Under the pieces are notes generated by a model, which worked only from the letters and a program-made list of their open reading frames with translations, ran no database searches and was not told the DNA's origin. From Bifiguratus adelaidae (taxonomy: Eukaryota; Mucoromycota; Endogonomycetes; Endogonales): a stretch of 45,656 bases of DNA. The translations under genes and the position numbers were made by a program. The stretch lies in assembly GCA_002261195.1 (NCBI GenBank), contig MVBO01000118.1, positions 1 to 45,656 on the forward strand. The letters run 5' to 3'. Numbering within the stretch: the first letter of the stretch is position 1; every line of letters starts with the position of its first letter. This document shows positions 21,902 to 33,097 of this stretch, one piece after another.

Positions 21902-22778
21902 ATGCCGGAAGCCAAGATTGCTCCGTCGATGCTTTCCTCTGATTTTGCTCAGTTGGGTGCTGAAGCTCAACGCGTCGTCAAGCACGGTGCAGACTGGTTA
22001 CACTTGGGTAAGTCCTCGAGACCGCGTTGTCCCGCCATGTCGCTCATGTTTGCGTTAGACGTCATGGACGGGTAAGTTGGGGTTGCATGGGGCGTAGGGG
22101 TGCAGGACTGAGATGGACGCCTAGTCATTTCGTGCCCAACATGACCATGGGTGCGCCTGTCATTAGCTGCTTGCGCAAACATACCCAAGCGTTCTTTGGT
22201 AAGTTGTCTTGGGCGGTGTTTTGGCTGTCCGTTCTTATCGCGATCCTGTCCCTAGACTGCCACATGATGGTCTCGGCGCCTGAAAAGGTGAGTAGCCCCC
22301 TTCTGTCTACAGTGCTGACCAAGCCGGACAGTGGGTCGACGACTTTGCCAAAGCAGGATGCGAATTGTATTGCTTTCATCTCGAGGCAACCCAAGATCCT
22401 CTGGCCTTGGTGGATCAGATCCATGCCAAGGGCATGAAGGCAGGGGTGGCAATCAAACCCAAGACAACCGTCGATCAATTGGAAGCGTTCGAGGGTCTGG
22501 CGGAAAAGGCGGACATGATTCTCGTCATGACGGTAGAACCTGGATTCGGTGGACAAAAGTTTATGGCCGAGTGTATGCCCAAGGTGAAAGCCTTGCGCGC
22601 CAAGTATCCGCACAAGGATATTGAAGTGGATGGTGGATTGGCCTTGGATACCATTGATGCCGCTGCTGACGCTGGTGCGAATGTGATTGTGGCCGGTACC
22701 AGTGTGTTCAAGGCGGAAAAGCCAGACGAAGTCATTCGAACCTTTAGAGAAAAGGTAAACAAGGTCCAATTGAAATAG
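21902..22778 (+). CDS. RPE1: Ribulose-phosphate 3-epimerase
   Basis: Exons 21902-22007, 22059-22071, 22125-22198, 22256-22287 and 22332-22778 give 223 residues, the normal family length; introns are 44-57 nt. The TIM-barrel active site is complete: the SMLSSDF start, VMDGHFVPN with the metal/acid Asp, [21 protein letters not shown] and EVDGGL with the second catalytic Asp. The enzyme interconverts ribulose 5-phosphate and xylulose 5-phosphate in the non-oxidative pentose phosphate pathway, in the cytosol. Exon 2 is a 13-nt microexon that encodes most of the DVMDG metal-site motif, so skipping it would both shift the frame and remove a catalytic residue. It converges with the fucosyltransferase-like gene, 42 bp apart. 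Confidence 0.97.
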
Positions 22779-22820
22779 AAAAACTCTTGCATGACTATGT
22801 ACAGAAACGACAGGGATACA

Positions 22821-24619
22821 TTATGATTTGCCTGTTGATTTCTTGAGCGATTGTCGACGTGCAAACGCCTCGCGTTCCTTGCGTTGCTCTTTGAGGATGG
22901 AGTCTAATGTCAGCCATTTAAAGCGTTTGGCGTCGGCAGCTGCACGTCCCTGGTACTCAAACGCATCGTGCAGAAACTTGATGTAGAGAGAGAAGGTGCT
23001 CCACATGGAGGTGGTGAAATGTGTGCCTCGGGAGGCAACCAGTCCATCTAGAAAGGGAATCATGAATTTGCCCACATTGGCGCCATCGTGAGGATTGGTA
23101 ACGGTTGCGAGCGCGGATTGATTGTAGCCAAAGAGATCACCGAGTGTGATGACACATGGGAAGGCGCGATAAAGGTTTTGAAAAAGAGGGTGTGTGTCGG
23201 GATGGCGCTCATCCGTGGCTAGATAGACCAAGGCGGGTATCTTGGGATTCTTGGGCACCGGCCGCTGACTGGGATCTAAGCACATCTCAGCCGGAAGATG
23301 GTCAATCGGCGTGGTTAGGTAGGTGGGCGCATAATCCGCGTCGTCTCCAGTCTTGTAGGGCGGAAACGGCGTCATTTCGAAACCTTCGACAGGCTCATGC
23401 TTGGACGTGAACGACTTCCACAACTTCTCCATAATCTCGGGAGCATGTCTTGTAAACTTGCCGTCACCGACGCGAGCATGGAGGCCAACATACGTAAACG
23501 GTCCTCCTAGGCGCTCCACAAGACTTTCAGCTGTTGCAAGCAGCTCTGAAGGTCCTTGAAAGACAAACTGCTGACGAATGAAAGATCTGACGCGCCGGCT
23601 ATGTGAGCTGACGGCGTGCACACGTCCAGAGCCAAAGAGTGAGCCGAAATGCAACAGCCGTTCTGGCGCATTACGAAGCTCCTCCATGTCCAGTATTCGG
23701 CGATATTTGCCGGCAACTGGTTTTTTGACGGAATAGGGATCCGGCACGGCATACTCGTAAGGATCCGAATTGTCCCGGACAAATCGGATATCACCCTCCT
23801 TGAACCCATACGTCTTTTCGAGATTATGTAGATCCATATCCTCCCGCCACTCAAAAGGCACCAGACCTTGCAATTTGGTCAAATTGTAAAGTCGATCCCA
23901 TTGTAGCCATGAGTAGCGATCCGCAAGTTGACAACGTATCTTTAGGTCGTCGTCGCTCGAGATCAAGGTCTTGTTGCGACAATTGTCGCCAAGTTCGTGC
24001 TTGGAGTACCGATGAGTTTGCTTGTACATCATTTGATCAAACCCGTCCCAGCCAAAGACTTCACCGATAAGGGCAGGCGGTACGAGCAAAGTGCGATTAG
24101 TATAGTAGGAGACCATGAAGGCGTTGATTAAGGCAATGCGCTGGTTGTGAAAGCCAGAATGAACGAGGTAAGTGAGATATTTTGTCGCAGACGAATCTGT
24201 ACTAGGCTGTAAATCTGCCGGGGTTGTGGACACGATGGGCGAGGGCTTGATCTGCTCCGTGGTCGTGGTAAATGGGGAAGTACTTGCAGCGGTCGCAGAT
24301 GTCGTTGACGTTGATGCAACCACTGGGGCAACGTCCTCTAGTTCCATCCCATCCATGGACAAAATTTGTGTCGCGCCAATCGTAGTGCTTGTCGCGTTTG
24401 TCGCGTCTAGAGCTATGCAGAAAGATGCATGTCAATAACCTCACCAGCAACATCTCCCATCATCTCTCTCTTACATAGCGCATCCTCTTCATCCATCACC
24501 CCGTCGGTCCAACGAAACCTTTGAAAGGACAACCAGTCGCCATAGCAGCGCCTAGGCAAAGCGATATACAAAACAACGACCAACACGAGTCCCACGATCC
24601 AGAACCGTCGTCTACCCAT
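22821..24619 (-). CDS. O-fucosyltransferase-like type II membrane protein
   Basis: Exons 24619-24475 and 24412-22821 (62-nt intron) give 578 residues. Residues 5-21 are a signal anchor after MGRRR. A low-complexity Ala/Thr/Ser stem follows to about residue 110. The catalytic part begins with YLVHSGFHNQRIALINAF, the HxGxxNQ motif of the GDP-fucose protein O-fucosyltransferase superfamily. YVGLHARVGDGKF has the arginine that contacts GDP. YLATDERHPD and a conserved C-terminal block (DGLVASRGTHFTTSMWSTFS) complete the fold. Fungal members form a large group of uncertain acceptor specificity. A Golgi-lumen GT-B glycosyltransferase is expected; whether it uses GDP-fucose is unproven. It is divergent from the Ppn2-like phosphatase gene. 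Confidence 0.87.
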
Positions 24620-24739
24620 GCTATGGCATATATATCGTATACAAAAGGAGTGGAAGGGAAGAGCAAGAGAGAAAGATAGAGAGAGGTAGTGATAGTGTGA
24701 GATAGAAGAAGTGTTGCAAATGAATCGAATGTTCCATTG

Positions 24740-25662
24740 ATGCTCTTTTTGTTGGCTTTCCTGTCATTAACACTGGCACTGCCTTTTGCTTCCATTACGT
24801 CCTTGGTTGGCACATTGCCACAGGACTTGCAAGCACAGCAGAAACGACTATGGGTGATTGGGGATGTTCATGGCTGTTTGGACGAATTGAACGCATTATT
24901 GGTCAAGATGCAGTATGAGCCATCGAATGACCAATTGATCTTTACGGGAGACTTGGTGGGCAAGGGACCCAAGAGCGTTCAGGTGGTTCAACGTGTTCAA
25001 GAGTTGAATGGCCTGACGGTGCGAGGGAATCATGACGACAAGGTGATACGTTGGAAAGGCTTTCTCAACGAGTATACAGCACGGACAGGGAGCAAGCATG
25101 CTGGAACCTATGTGGACGAATCCGAAGTACCCGAAGGGCTTAAACTAGGGCGAGAACATCAAATGCTGGCCAAGTAAGTTGCAACAACCCGACAAGGTGA
25201 TAGTCCGTCATGCTCATCCCACATCCGCCCAGTTTATTGCCGCAGCCAGATTACGAGTTTCTGCGAGATAGTCCACTGATCCTCGTGATACCCGATCATG
25301 CTGCACTAGTCGTGCACGCAGGCCTAGATCCCCGTTTCTCGCTCAACGAACTCGATCAGCAAGATCCCATGACGATCATGACGATGCGATCCATCGATCA
25401 AGGGATTGCGTCTGAAGATCATCAAGGGACACCCTGGTATGAGGCCTGGAACGAGAAGCAGCGGGAGAGCAAGCGCCCTTGGACAGTTTATTATGGTCAT
25501 GATGCTCGGAAGGGCTTGCAGTTGCACGACTACACTGTCGGGGTGGATACCGGATGCGTCAATGGTCGTGAATTGACGGCGATTGAGATACCCACGAGGA
25601 CGAGAATCAGTGTGCCCTGTCAGCGCCATTTTAGAGATGCCGACAAGACATCCAATGTATGA
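24740..25662 (+). CDS. PPN2: ApaH-like metallophosphatase, Ppn2 type
   Basis: Exons 24740-25173 and 25233-25662 (59-nt intron) give 287 residues. The N-terminus is a hydrophobic signal or anchor (MLFLLAFLSLTLALPF). The metallophosphoesterase signature is complete: GDVHGCLDE, FTGDLVGKGPKS, VRGNHDDK, VVHAGLDP and YYGHDA. GDLVGKGP resembles bacterial symmetrical Ap4A hydrolase ApaH. Eukaryotic ApaH-like proteins with an N-terminal membrane signal include yeast Ppn2 (YNL217W), a vacuolar endopolyphosphatase, so polyphosphate hydrolysis in the vacuole or secretory path is the likeliest job. Ap4A or protein phosphatase activity is an alternative. The ATG at 24740 is the first in frame. It converges on Ran, 131 bp apart. 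Confidence 0.88.
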
Positions 25663-25793
25663 TTGAATGATGGAGCAGTTTGTAAATAGGTGTAAATGTG
25701 TGTCTAGAATACTACTTCTTGTGCATAATGAATGGTTTGACAAGGACACGGGAAATGGCCAAACGTATAGCGGGGAATCACATTATATCAAGT

Positions 25794-26654
<861 letters not shown>

Positions 26655-27026
26655 GAGTAATTGATGCTAGATTGAAGAGCAGTGAGCGAGTACGTTCAAG
26701 GTCTAGTTGTGACTGTTATCTTGCTGCATGGCGCAAATGGCGACATGGAAGAGGTCATGGCACATGGTTGGACACCAGATACGTTCTTGCATCTGCCATA
26801 TGGACGTGCCTGATGCTCAAGGTGGGCTACTTACATGTCTATGGGGTTGGATGGATCGTACGCGTGGATGCACCTTTGATCCAAATGTCAGTCACCTAAA
26901 TCTGTGATGTCACATAGTATTGGGGGATTTTGTTCGTTCAAACAATGCTACAGATCAACATCTATTCCTTGTCTTGCTCTCCTTCTACCATTTTGTCATC
27001 ATCATTCTTGCGATCTAAAACATGGA
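26655..27026. other. Intergenic, no gene seen
   Basis: About 370 bp between the 14-3-3 stop and the Ran start, both on the minus strand. It presumably holds the Ran promoter and 14-3-3 terminator, but no motif is clear. Confidence 0.5.
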
Positions 27027-27968
27027 TCAACCATCTATTGCTATTGTTCCTGATGACTCACCTTCATCGGGAATTTCGCTCGTCCACAGCGTCAAATTGT
27101 CTCGAAGCAACTGCATTATAAGCGTAGAGTCCTTGTAGCTTTCTTCGTTCAAGCTATCAAGCTCAGCAATGGCGTCATCGAAAGCTTGCTTGGCCAACTG
27201 GCAAGCCTTATCGGGTGAATTCATAATTTCATAGTAAAAGACAGAAAAGTTGAGAGCAAGACCAAGACGGATGGGATGTGTGGGAGCCAAATCAGTGGAA
27301 GCAATTTCCGAGGCCTTTGTGTAAGCATCCAAGGAATCGTCACTGGCCTTTTGACGCTCTTCACCGGAAGTGAATTCGGCAAGGTAGCGACAGTAGTCGG
27401 CTTTCCTGTAACAAATTCGAGTAAGTGCCGTCAAACACTCGTATAAGCGCATACACTACATACATCTTGTGATAAAACACCTTGGCTTCACCACCATCGG
27501 CATGAGGGATGAGATAGCTGTCAAGAACGGACAAGACGTCGGCACAGATATCGTTCAATTCCTTTTCAATCTTCGTCTTGTAAGTGGTGATTTGCTGTAC
27601 ATGCGTCTCGTTTCCTCTGGACTCCTCCTTTTGTTGAATCGAAGAAACAATTCTCCAGGAGGCACGGCGCGCTCCAATAACGTTCTTGTAGGCGACAGAA
27701 AGCAAGTTTCGTTCTTCGACACTTAAACTGTTGGAAGTTGACGCGACATGTTTCATGTACTCAATCATCTCTAGTAGCAGCAAGGTTAGAATTTTGACCC
27801 TACAAAACAGCTGGAGCCGGTGGGCGCCATGACAGCGGTCAACGCCAACGCGTCACCCCTTATCAAACCCCGCACGCTTTTCAAACACATACCTTCATAG
27901 CGTTCTGCTTGTTCAGCCAATTTGGCAAGATAGACATTGTCTTCACGGGTTGGTTGGACTTGTGCCAT
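27027..27968 (-). CDS. BMH1: 14-3-3 protein
   Basis: Exons 27968-27893, 27770-27464 and 27405-27027 give 253 residues; introns are 122 and 58 nt. The family signatures are intact: [20 protein letters not shown], where Lys and Arg line the phosphopeptide groove, and [20 protein letters not shown] near the C-terminus. [22 protein letters not shown] also matches. The C-terminal tail is short and variable ([13 protein letters not shown]). The protein is a dimeric, phosphoserine-binding adaptor of the cytosol and nucleus. Only one copy lies in this window. The first intron (122 nt) is longer than most here. Confidence 0.98.
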
Positions 27969-28551
27969 GTTATAGCGTCAAAAGAGTATAATAAAAAGTT
28001 CAAGGTACCGTCAAAAAGCAAGTCTTCACCATATATTCAAAGTTCATGGGTTTGACACAGTCACGTGCAAGAGTCGTCATGAGGTGGCCTAGCGTGTTCA
28101 TCCAGATCTGCTTGCCTCTTTGTGTGGTCAACAACATTTCTTGTCGCCCTCTCCCTTGAAAAATGCCGCGAAAGCAAGGAATAGCTTGGCTTGTCAATAG
28201 TGATATGGCTGGTAACGTTGCCAAGGCATCCATAGCCAATGCCAGTTGTGACGAATGCTGTTGGTTGCGGTGCTTCTCCTAGTAATAAAGTATAGATGGT
28301 GGAACGAGTCACAAGGGCCCAACCCGCACCTTCTGCTCCATACATTTTCAGGTTCACCTCTCACGCTATTCTAAGGACAATGCTACCATGATTAAATTCT
28401 ATCCCCACTATCTCTCTCTCGGTTACAGTGAATAGCTATGCAAGCACAGACAGTTGACCGGATAAATATATTTCCCTTAATTCATTGAACGATGACTCGC
28501 CAAATATTTCATCTTTGACTTGTCGAGCATGGCTTACTCTTGCCTCAGGCT
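27969..28551. other. Divergent promoter region, no gene seen
   Basis: About 580 bp between the 14-3-3 start and the carrier-like gene. A 98-codon open frame on the minus strand (28061-28357) has no recognisable content. A TATA-like GATAAATATATTT near 28461 could serve the carrier-like gene. Confidence 0.45.
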
Positions 28552-29463
28552 ATGACACTGGCAGTCGATAGACATGCGCTAGAGATGGCTGAATCAGCAA
28601 AGGCAACGATATTTCCTGGGAGGGGGAGGATAGATAAATCAAAGCTACGGAACCTGTACAGTATAGATGTGTTGGCGGCTGGCATCGCATCTTTTTGTGT
28701 TGCGCCCTTTATTTCCATCGTGGATCGGTAAGACAGGTTACAGCACCCGCTAACGAGTCATGATCTGATGTCTCGACGTTTCATCGCTAGATCAATCATT
28801 GAAAATGCAAATGGAAAAACTCCATTGATGCAAGGCATAAAACAAGGATTCAGGACCTTGTTTCTCAAACCGCATCGCTTCTTGGCAAGCCGGCAGTTTC
28901 TATACATCTTTGGTGTCTATTTTGGCACCTACGTTGCCGCCAACACCATTGACACCACTTGCGAATACGCCGAGATGGATAGCACCGGTCCGAAATTTTT
29001 TGGCACGACGGCCACGAATATGGCCCTCTGCATCCTCAAGGACCGTGCCTTCACCCGCATGTTTGGCACCGTCGCCTCTCACTCTTTTCCTCTTCCGTCG
29101 TACGCGCTCTTTGCCGCCCGTGACTCACTAACCGTTGCCGCCAGTTTTAACGCTCCCCAACTCGTCTCACACTACCTCCAAAAACACAATATCTCCACCA
29201 AACACACAGCCGATATTGTTGCACAGCTCGGTTGTCCAGCTCTTGTCCAATTTGTATCGACCCCACTCCATCTTCTCGGCTTGGATCTCTATAATCGGAG
29301 CAACATGAAATTGAGTGATCGCGCTGGACTGATTCGCAGAGAATATCTCAAGAGCACCTTGGCACGTATTGCACGTATTGGGCCAGCGTTTGGGATCGGC
29401 GGCGTTGGGAATACCTTGTTGCGATCCACACGGCGTAGGATTTTGGACGAACCCATCTCATAA
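28552..29463 (+). CDS. Divergent mitochondrial-carrier-like protein
   Basis: Exons 28552-28727 and 28791-29463 (63-nt intron) give 282 residues. Six weak hydrophobic segments can be drawn. The pattern NLYSIDVLAAGIASFCVAPFISIVDRSIIENANG opens the chain. It continues with GTYVAANTIDTTCE, TATNMALCILKDRAFTRMFG and CPALVQFVSTPLHLLGLDLYNR. These resemble the spacing of mitochondrial carrier repeats (the PxDxxKxR position is replaced by PFISIVDRS and PLHLLGLDLYNR). They match a fungal group usually called carrier-like or 'sequence orphan'. Because the classic PX[DE]XX[KR] motif is degenerate, transport activity is uncertain. The start is the first in-frame ATG; other nearby ATGs lead to early stops. 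It converges with NDUFAF2. Confidence 0.75.
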
Positions 29464-29767
29464 TGTCCGAATGCTTTGCTCTCTTTGATCTACCACCCTT
29501 CTACCTCTGTACTTTTAGCCAATCTAGACTTTGTAATCACTAATGTATTATTGCGTGGTGGTTGTGAGGGATGACAATGGAATGGAAGAATGATTTGCTA
29601 TGGTACACGGTCTATATCTGGACTCGTCACTATCGCCTTGATTGCGGTACCCATGATCCGGGCTCAAAGGTATCCCCTTGACCTGTCGGGTCTTTGGATG
29701 GCTCCTTGGATGATTGCTCGGATCGTTGCTGCGGTGGTGTGTCTGGAATGTATCGTTCTTCATGAGT
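29464..29767. other. Convergent intergenic gap
   Basis: About 300 bp between two stop codons. Nothing coding is supported. It holds the 3' UTRs of both genes. Confidence 0.5.
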
Positions 29768-30383
29768 TTATGATGTCTCTCGTTTGAATTGCCCCTCTCG
29801 GATGGCCTGCTTACCCTTGACCGCCTGCGTCTGTTTCGAGAACTCTTCTGTTGGTAAAGCATTCATTTGCTGTAGCTCAAGCTTACGCTACATCTCATCA
29901 ATCCAATACCATCCTGAACGAATAACCGATTCCTCTGACCCACCTTGGCCCATGCCTCATCAATCTGTCGTGCACGCGCCTGTACCAGTTGCCGTCTCTG
30001 TATCTCCGCCTCGAGTTCAGCGAGCTGTGGATGCGTTTGTCGCGTATGCCGTAGCCACGCTTGCCATTGCACTGCGGGCCAACATATTAGCATTGCATTC
30101 CGCAAGCAGGACGATCGGCTTACCTGGTAACTGGTCCTCGCTGTAGTCACTATACAGTTCATTCTTTTGTTTGAGTTGCACGAACCGCTTCGGTCGACCG
30201 GCTAAAGAACGCGCCATCAATGACCGAGTGCATGCATTGTTCGGTCGACGACTTACCAGGATCATTGGGATTCGGTAGTTCATAGTACTCGTTGCCTTGT
30301 AAATCCGTGCCCACAAGGACTTGCCTTCGCCAAGGTACCTTTATAGACTTGTATGCCTGAGCAAACCGACGTAAGAGCGACAT
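29768..30383 (-). CDS. NDUFAF2: Complex I assembly factor NDUFAF2 (mimitin, B17.2-like)
   Basis: Exons 30383-30257, 30201-30124, 30071-29944 and 29887-29768 give 150 residues; introns are 55, 52 and 56 nt. The B17.2/NDUFA12-like core reads VPWRRQVLVGTDLQGNEYYE, then RPKRFVQL and QWQAWLRHTRQTHPQLAEL. A charged helical C-terminus follows (KLELQQMNALPTEEFSKQ...). This helper paralogue of subunit NDUFA12 attaches to assembling complex I in the mitochondrial matrix. Without the last splice (29888-29943) the frame runs on 26 codons with no family resemblance, so the spliced form is preferred. Its presence predicts that this fungus has a proton-pumping complex I, in addition to the alternative NADH dehydrogenase at 2084-4258. 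Confidence 0.9.
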
Positions 30384-30424
30384 GTCCAATGCAAATTCTA
30401 TGTAGAAGTAATGATACAGTTGAT

Positions 30425-33077
30425 TTAAAAGTGCACCTTAGCATCATCCGTGCTAAACGTCCAAAAGATGGGTAGATGTTCGTTCAGGACATGCAGCATT
30501 CTGTCGCTCATGTCCATGTAGTCATTGATGCCTTTGGGAAGAAAGTCTTCGGTGACCCATTTCGGTTCGTTGCCAACGCCGAGGTTCAAGTTTTGGATGA
30601 AATGATTTCGCCATTCGTCATGGTGAAGCTTTGGATGTGCGTTAGATGACGAAAATGTTTCGTTGCCTTGCACTTACCGATGCCCTCCAAAACGTTTGGT
30701 TCGGATCCCGTTCACCGGCGAGAACACGCAAGCCCTTGGGCAGTTTGGCATGACTGTAGACTGTGCTGCCATTGATGTCTTCACCAAAGTTCCAGACCTC
30801 CTCACGAACGATTTCCACAGTACTATCTCCCCAACAGTAGGGCCATACTGTTCTCTTGACAATGTTTTTCACAAGCACGTTAGACTTGTTAATCCATACA
30901 AGCCAATCGTTTGCCCTAAGATTGCACAAGTTTAGCAAGGTGGTGTTTTCATCATCCAGAGCAATAGCTACCCTAATCGCAAGTCTTGGGCAAAGTCGTT
31001 CAGCGGCGTTCCGTCTAGCGGAAGTCGGCGTGCGCACTTGAGCGTGAGCTCCCAAGAGTAGGGTCTAGAGAATATGAATGATTAACCATCGATAAGTCGT
31101 GATGCACAACACTTACATATCCAAATGCTGTTTGTGGGCTCGCAACACGCATTTTGCATCGGCCAGGCAACTCCACAGTTGTGGCATGCCATCCTTTCCA
31201 AAATTGACACGGAGCGCTGATGTGACTCGGGGAACATGAACGGCCTCGAATCGTTTGTACTTGGGGGGACGACCTGGAATTTCCGGTTCAGGAGGGTATT
31301 CGAGATTGTGATCCACATCAATGAGAAACTCTGTGGTCGGTGAAACGGCGTACTCTTCTCCATATTGATTCATGTATTCAAACAATGGATCAATATTGGC
31401 TTTATCTCTTGCAAGACTTCCATGATGAGTCTCTTGCAGCACGGCGTATCGGCTCTTCACTTACCATGGTGCGAGACGCATGCGAAAGCGGGTATCGGGC
31501 AATAGTGATTCGACCGCATATTGCAAAGAAAGATTGCTTGCGTTTCGAGGGAAGCTTTTCAAGAGGGATTGTCCAAAGCTAAAAGGCGTAAACATACAAG
31601 TACCGCAAGGGATAGGACACGTACTCGATTTGCATCTTGATTTCTCCGTCAAAAAGTCGTACTGCATTCAAGGCTCTCCTCAAGGCTTCATCATATCTTA
31701 CCAAATTGACCTCATCAATGCTTTGCGGATTGTTAGTATGGCTGCATGAGAACTATTTCGGAACCTTGACTTACGTGCGCAATATTTTGGGCAACGTGAA
31801 CCCCGTCTCCTTCACATTGGCATTTTTCGTCACCCGTCGGGGAATACCGTCCTCGTCAAACACGAATTCAATCTCAGTGATCTCGTCGTCGCTTTGCTCC
31901 GAGTCGGAAGAAGATTCAAGTTCATCCACGTCTTCCTCCACATCCATCAATTTGTTGTCACTGCCACCAAGAGCCGGCACACGCCCATCCAAGAGTGGCT
32001 CCATCATCTTGTAACCAGCACCCTCTGGAGCTTTGGGCAGGCCAATGACTGGGAACGGAACAGTCGAGAATCGGATCCGCGTCATGGGTTTGGTAGGTTG
32101 AGAAATCATGTATAGCTGGGACTCGTCGATCTCGTTGACCTATAATGCCGCGTAAACTTCTAGTCACGGAGAGTCATCTTGTTACTAACGGCCGTTGCAT
32201 GCAAAGCCTTGATCCTCTTTCGTGCCAATTCGCAAGTTCCTTGACTATCGGAAAAGATGACGACATGCTATGATGCGTGAGTGGATAGGTCAGAGTGTTT
32301 GCTGATGCACTTACTCCTGGAACGATCTCAATCTTGCAAGTGAGTTCATCCTGAATAACATCAATGTAAGGGCCACTCGGGCCACCAAAGATCACTTGTG
32401 GAGGCACATCATCGGGCAAGGCAAACGTAAGATGTGGGGAATCAGTACTTAGTCGCTCAATAGCGAGTTTCCGCCTCTCTTCTTGTTCCTTCTCGCGCTT
32501 CTTCCGTTCAGCCCGACGCTTCTCCTTGGGCGTAAGCTCTCTTGGTGGCCTCTCCCATTTCTTTGTCCTTCTCTTGTATCCGAAATCCTAATGAAGCACA
32601 AGGACACGAGTCATCAGTATTTTCGAGAGTCTAATGTACAAGAAGCCTTACTTCAAACCATTGGTTGGCAAGAGCTCGTAGTTGGTCTTGTGCCTTCTTG
32701 ACGGCTTCAGCTGAACCCCAAATGTCAATTTGCTGACAAGACAGGAGACATGTCAATCCAATGAATAGGCTTACAGCCCGTAACCTTGTCCTTACCGTCA
32801 GTTCCGTATTGTACTTTAGACTGACGCTCGTGTCCGCCTCAATTTGCAAAAGGTTGCTTCTCTTCGGACCAATGATATCTTCAGCGCGACAGTTGGCGGG
32901 GACCTGCAAACCCTAGTCAGAAACGCATGACGATATGTCAAACCCGAGGTCACTTGCCAGCCAGCATCCATCATACGCTCTTTCAGGTACCGCACTACTC
33001 GAGTTCACCGCCTTGAAACGATGTATAGCAGCAGTAGGGTCATATGGTTCAACCTTGGCGTCTCTCCAACTCGTCAT
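30425..33077 (-). CDS. KH-domain RNA-binding protein, 12 exons, role unknown
   Basis: Exons 33077-32958, 32903-32796, 32732-32652, 32587-32315, 32267-32190, 32139-31775, 31720-31625, 31578-31465, 31416-31117, 31064-30972, 30915-30678 and 30628-30425 give 689 residues. The first KH domain is VPANCRAEDIIGPKRSNLLQ through WGSAEAVKKAQDQL (about 41-95). A highly basic KEKRRAERKKREKEQEERR helix follows. A second KH-like unit has VIFGGPSGPYIDVIQ and then VVIFSDSQGTCELARKRI. Next comes an acidic stretch (DVEEDVDELESSSDSEQSDDE) and a conserved-looking C-terminal half with many tryptophans. I do not recognise the full architecture; yeast YLL032C is a possible relative. The intron at 32904-32957 uses a GC donor in this model, and exon 9's left border is the least sure. 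It is head-to-head with NRK1. Confidence 0.78.
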
Positions 33078-33097
33078 ATCGGCCAGAGAAGAGAACC

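Noticed and set aside
28061-28357. 98-codon minus-strand frame upstream of the 14-3-3 gene
   Set aside because: It has no homology and no splice link, and lies where a promoter or 5' leader is expected.
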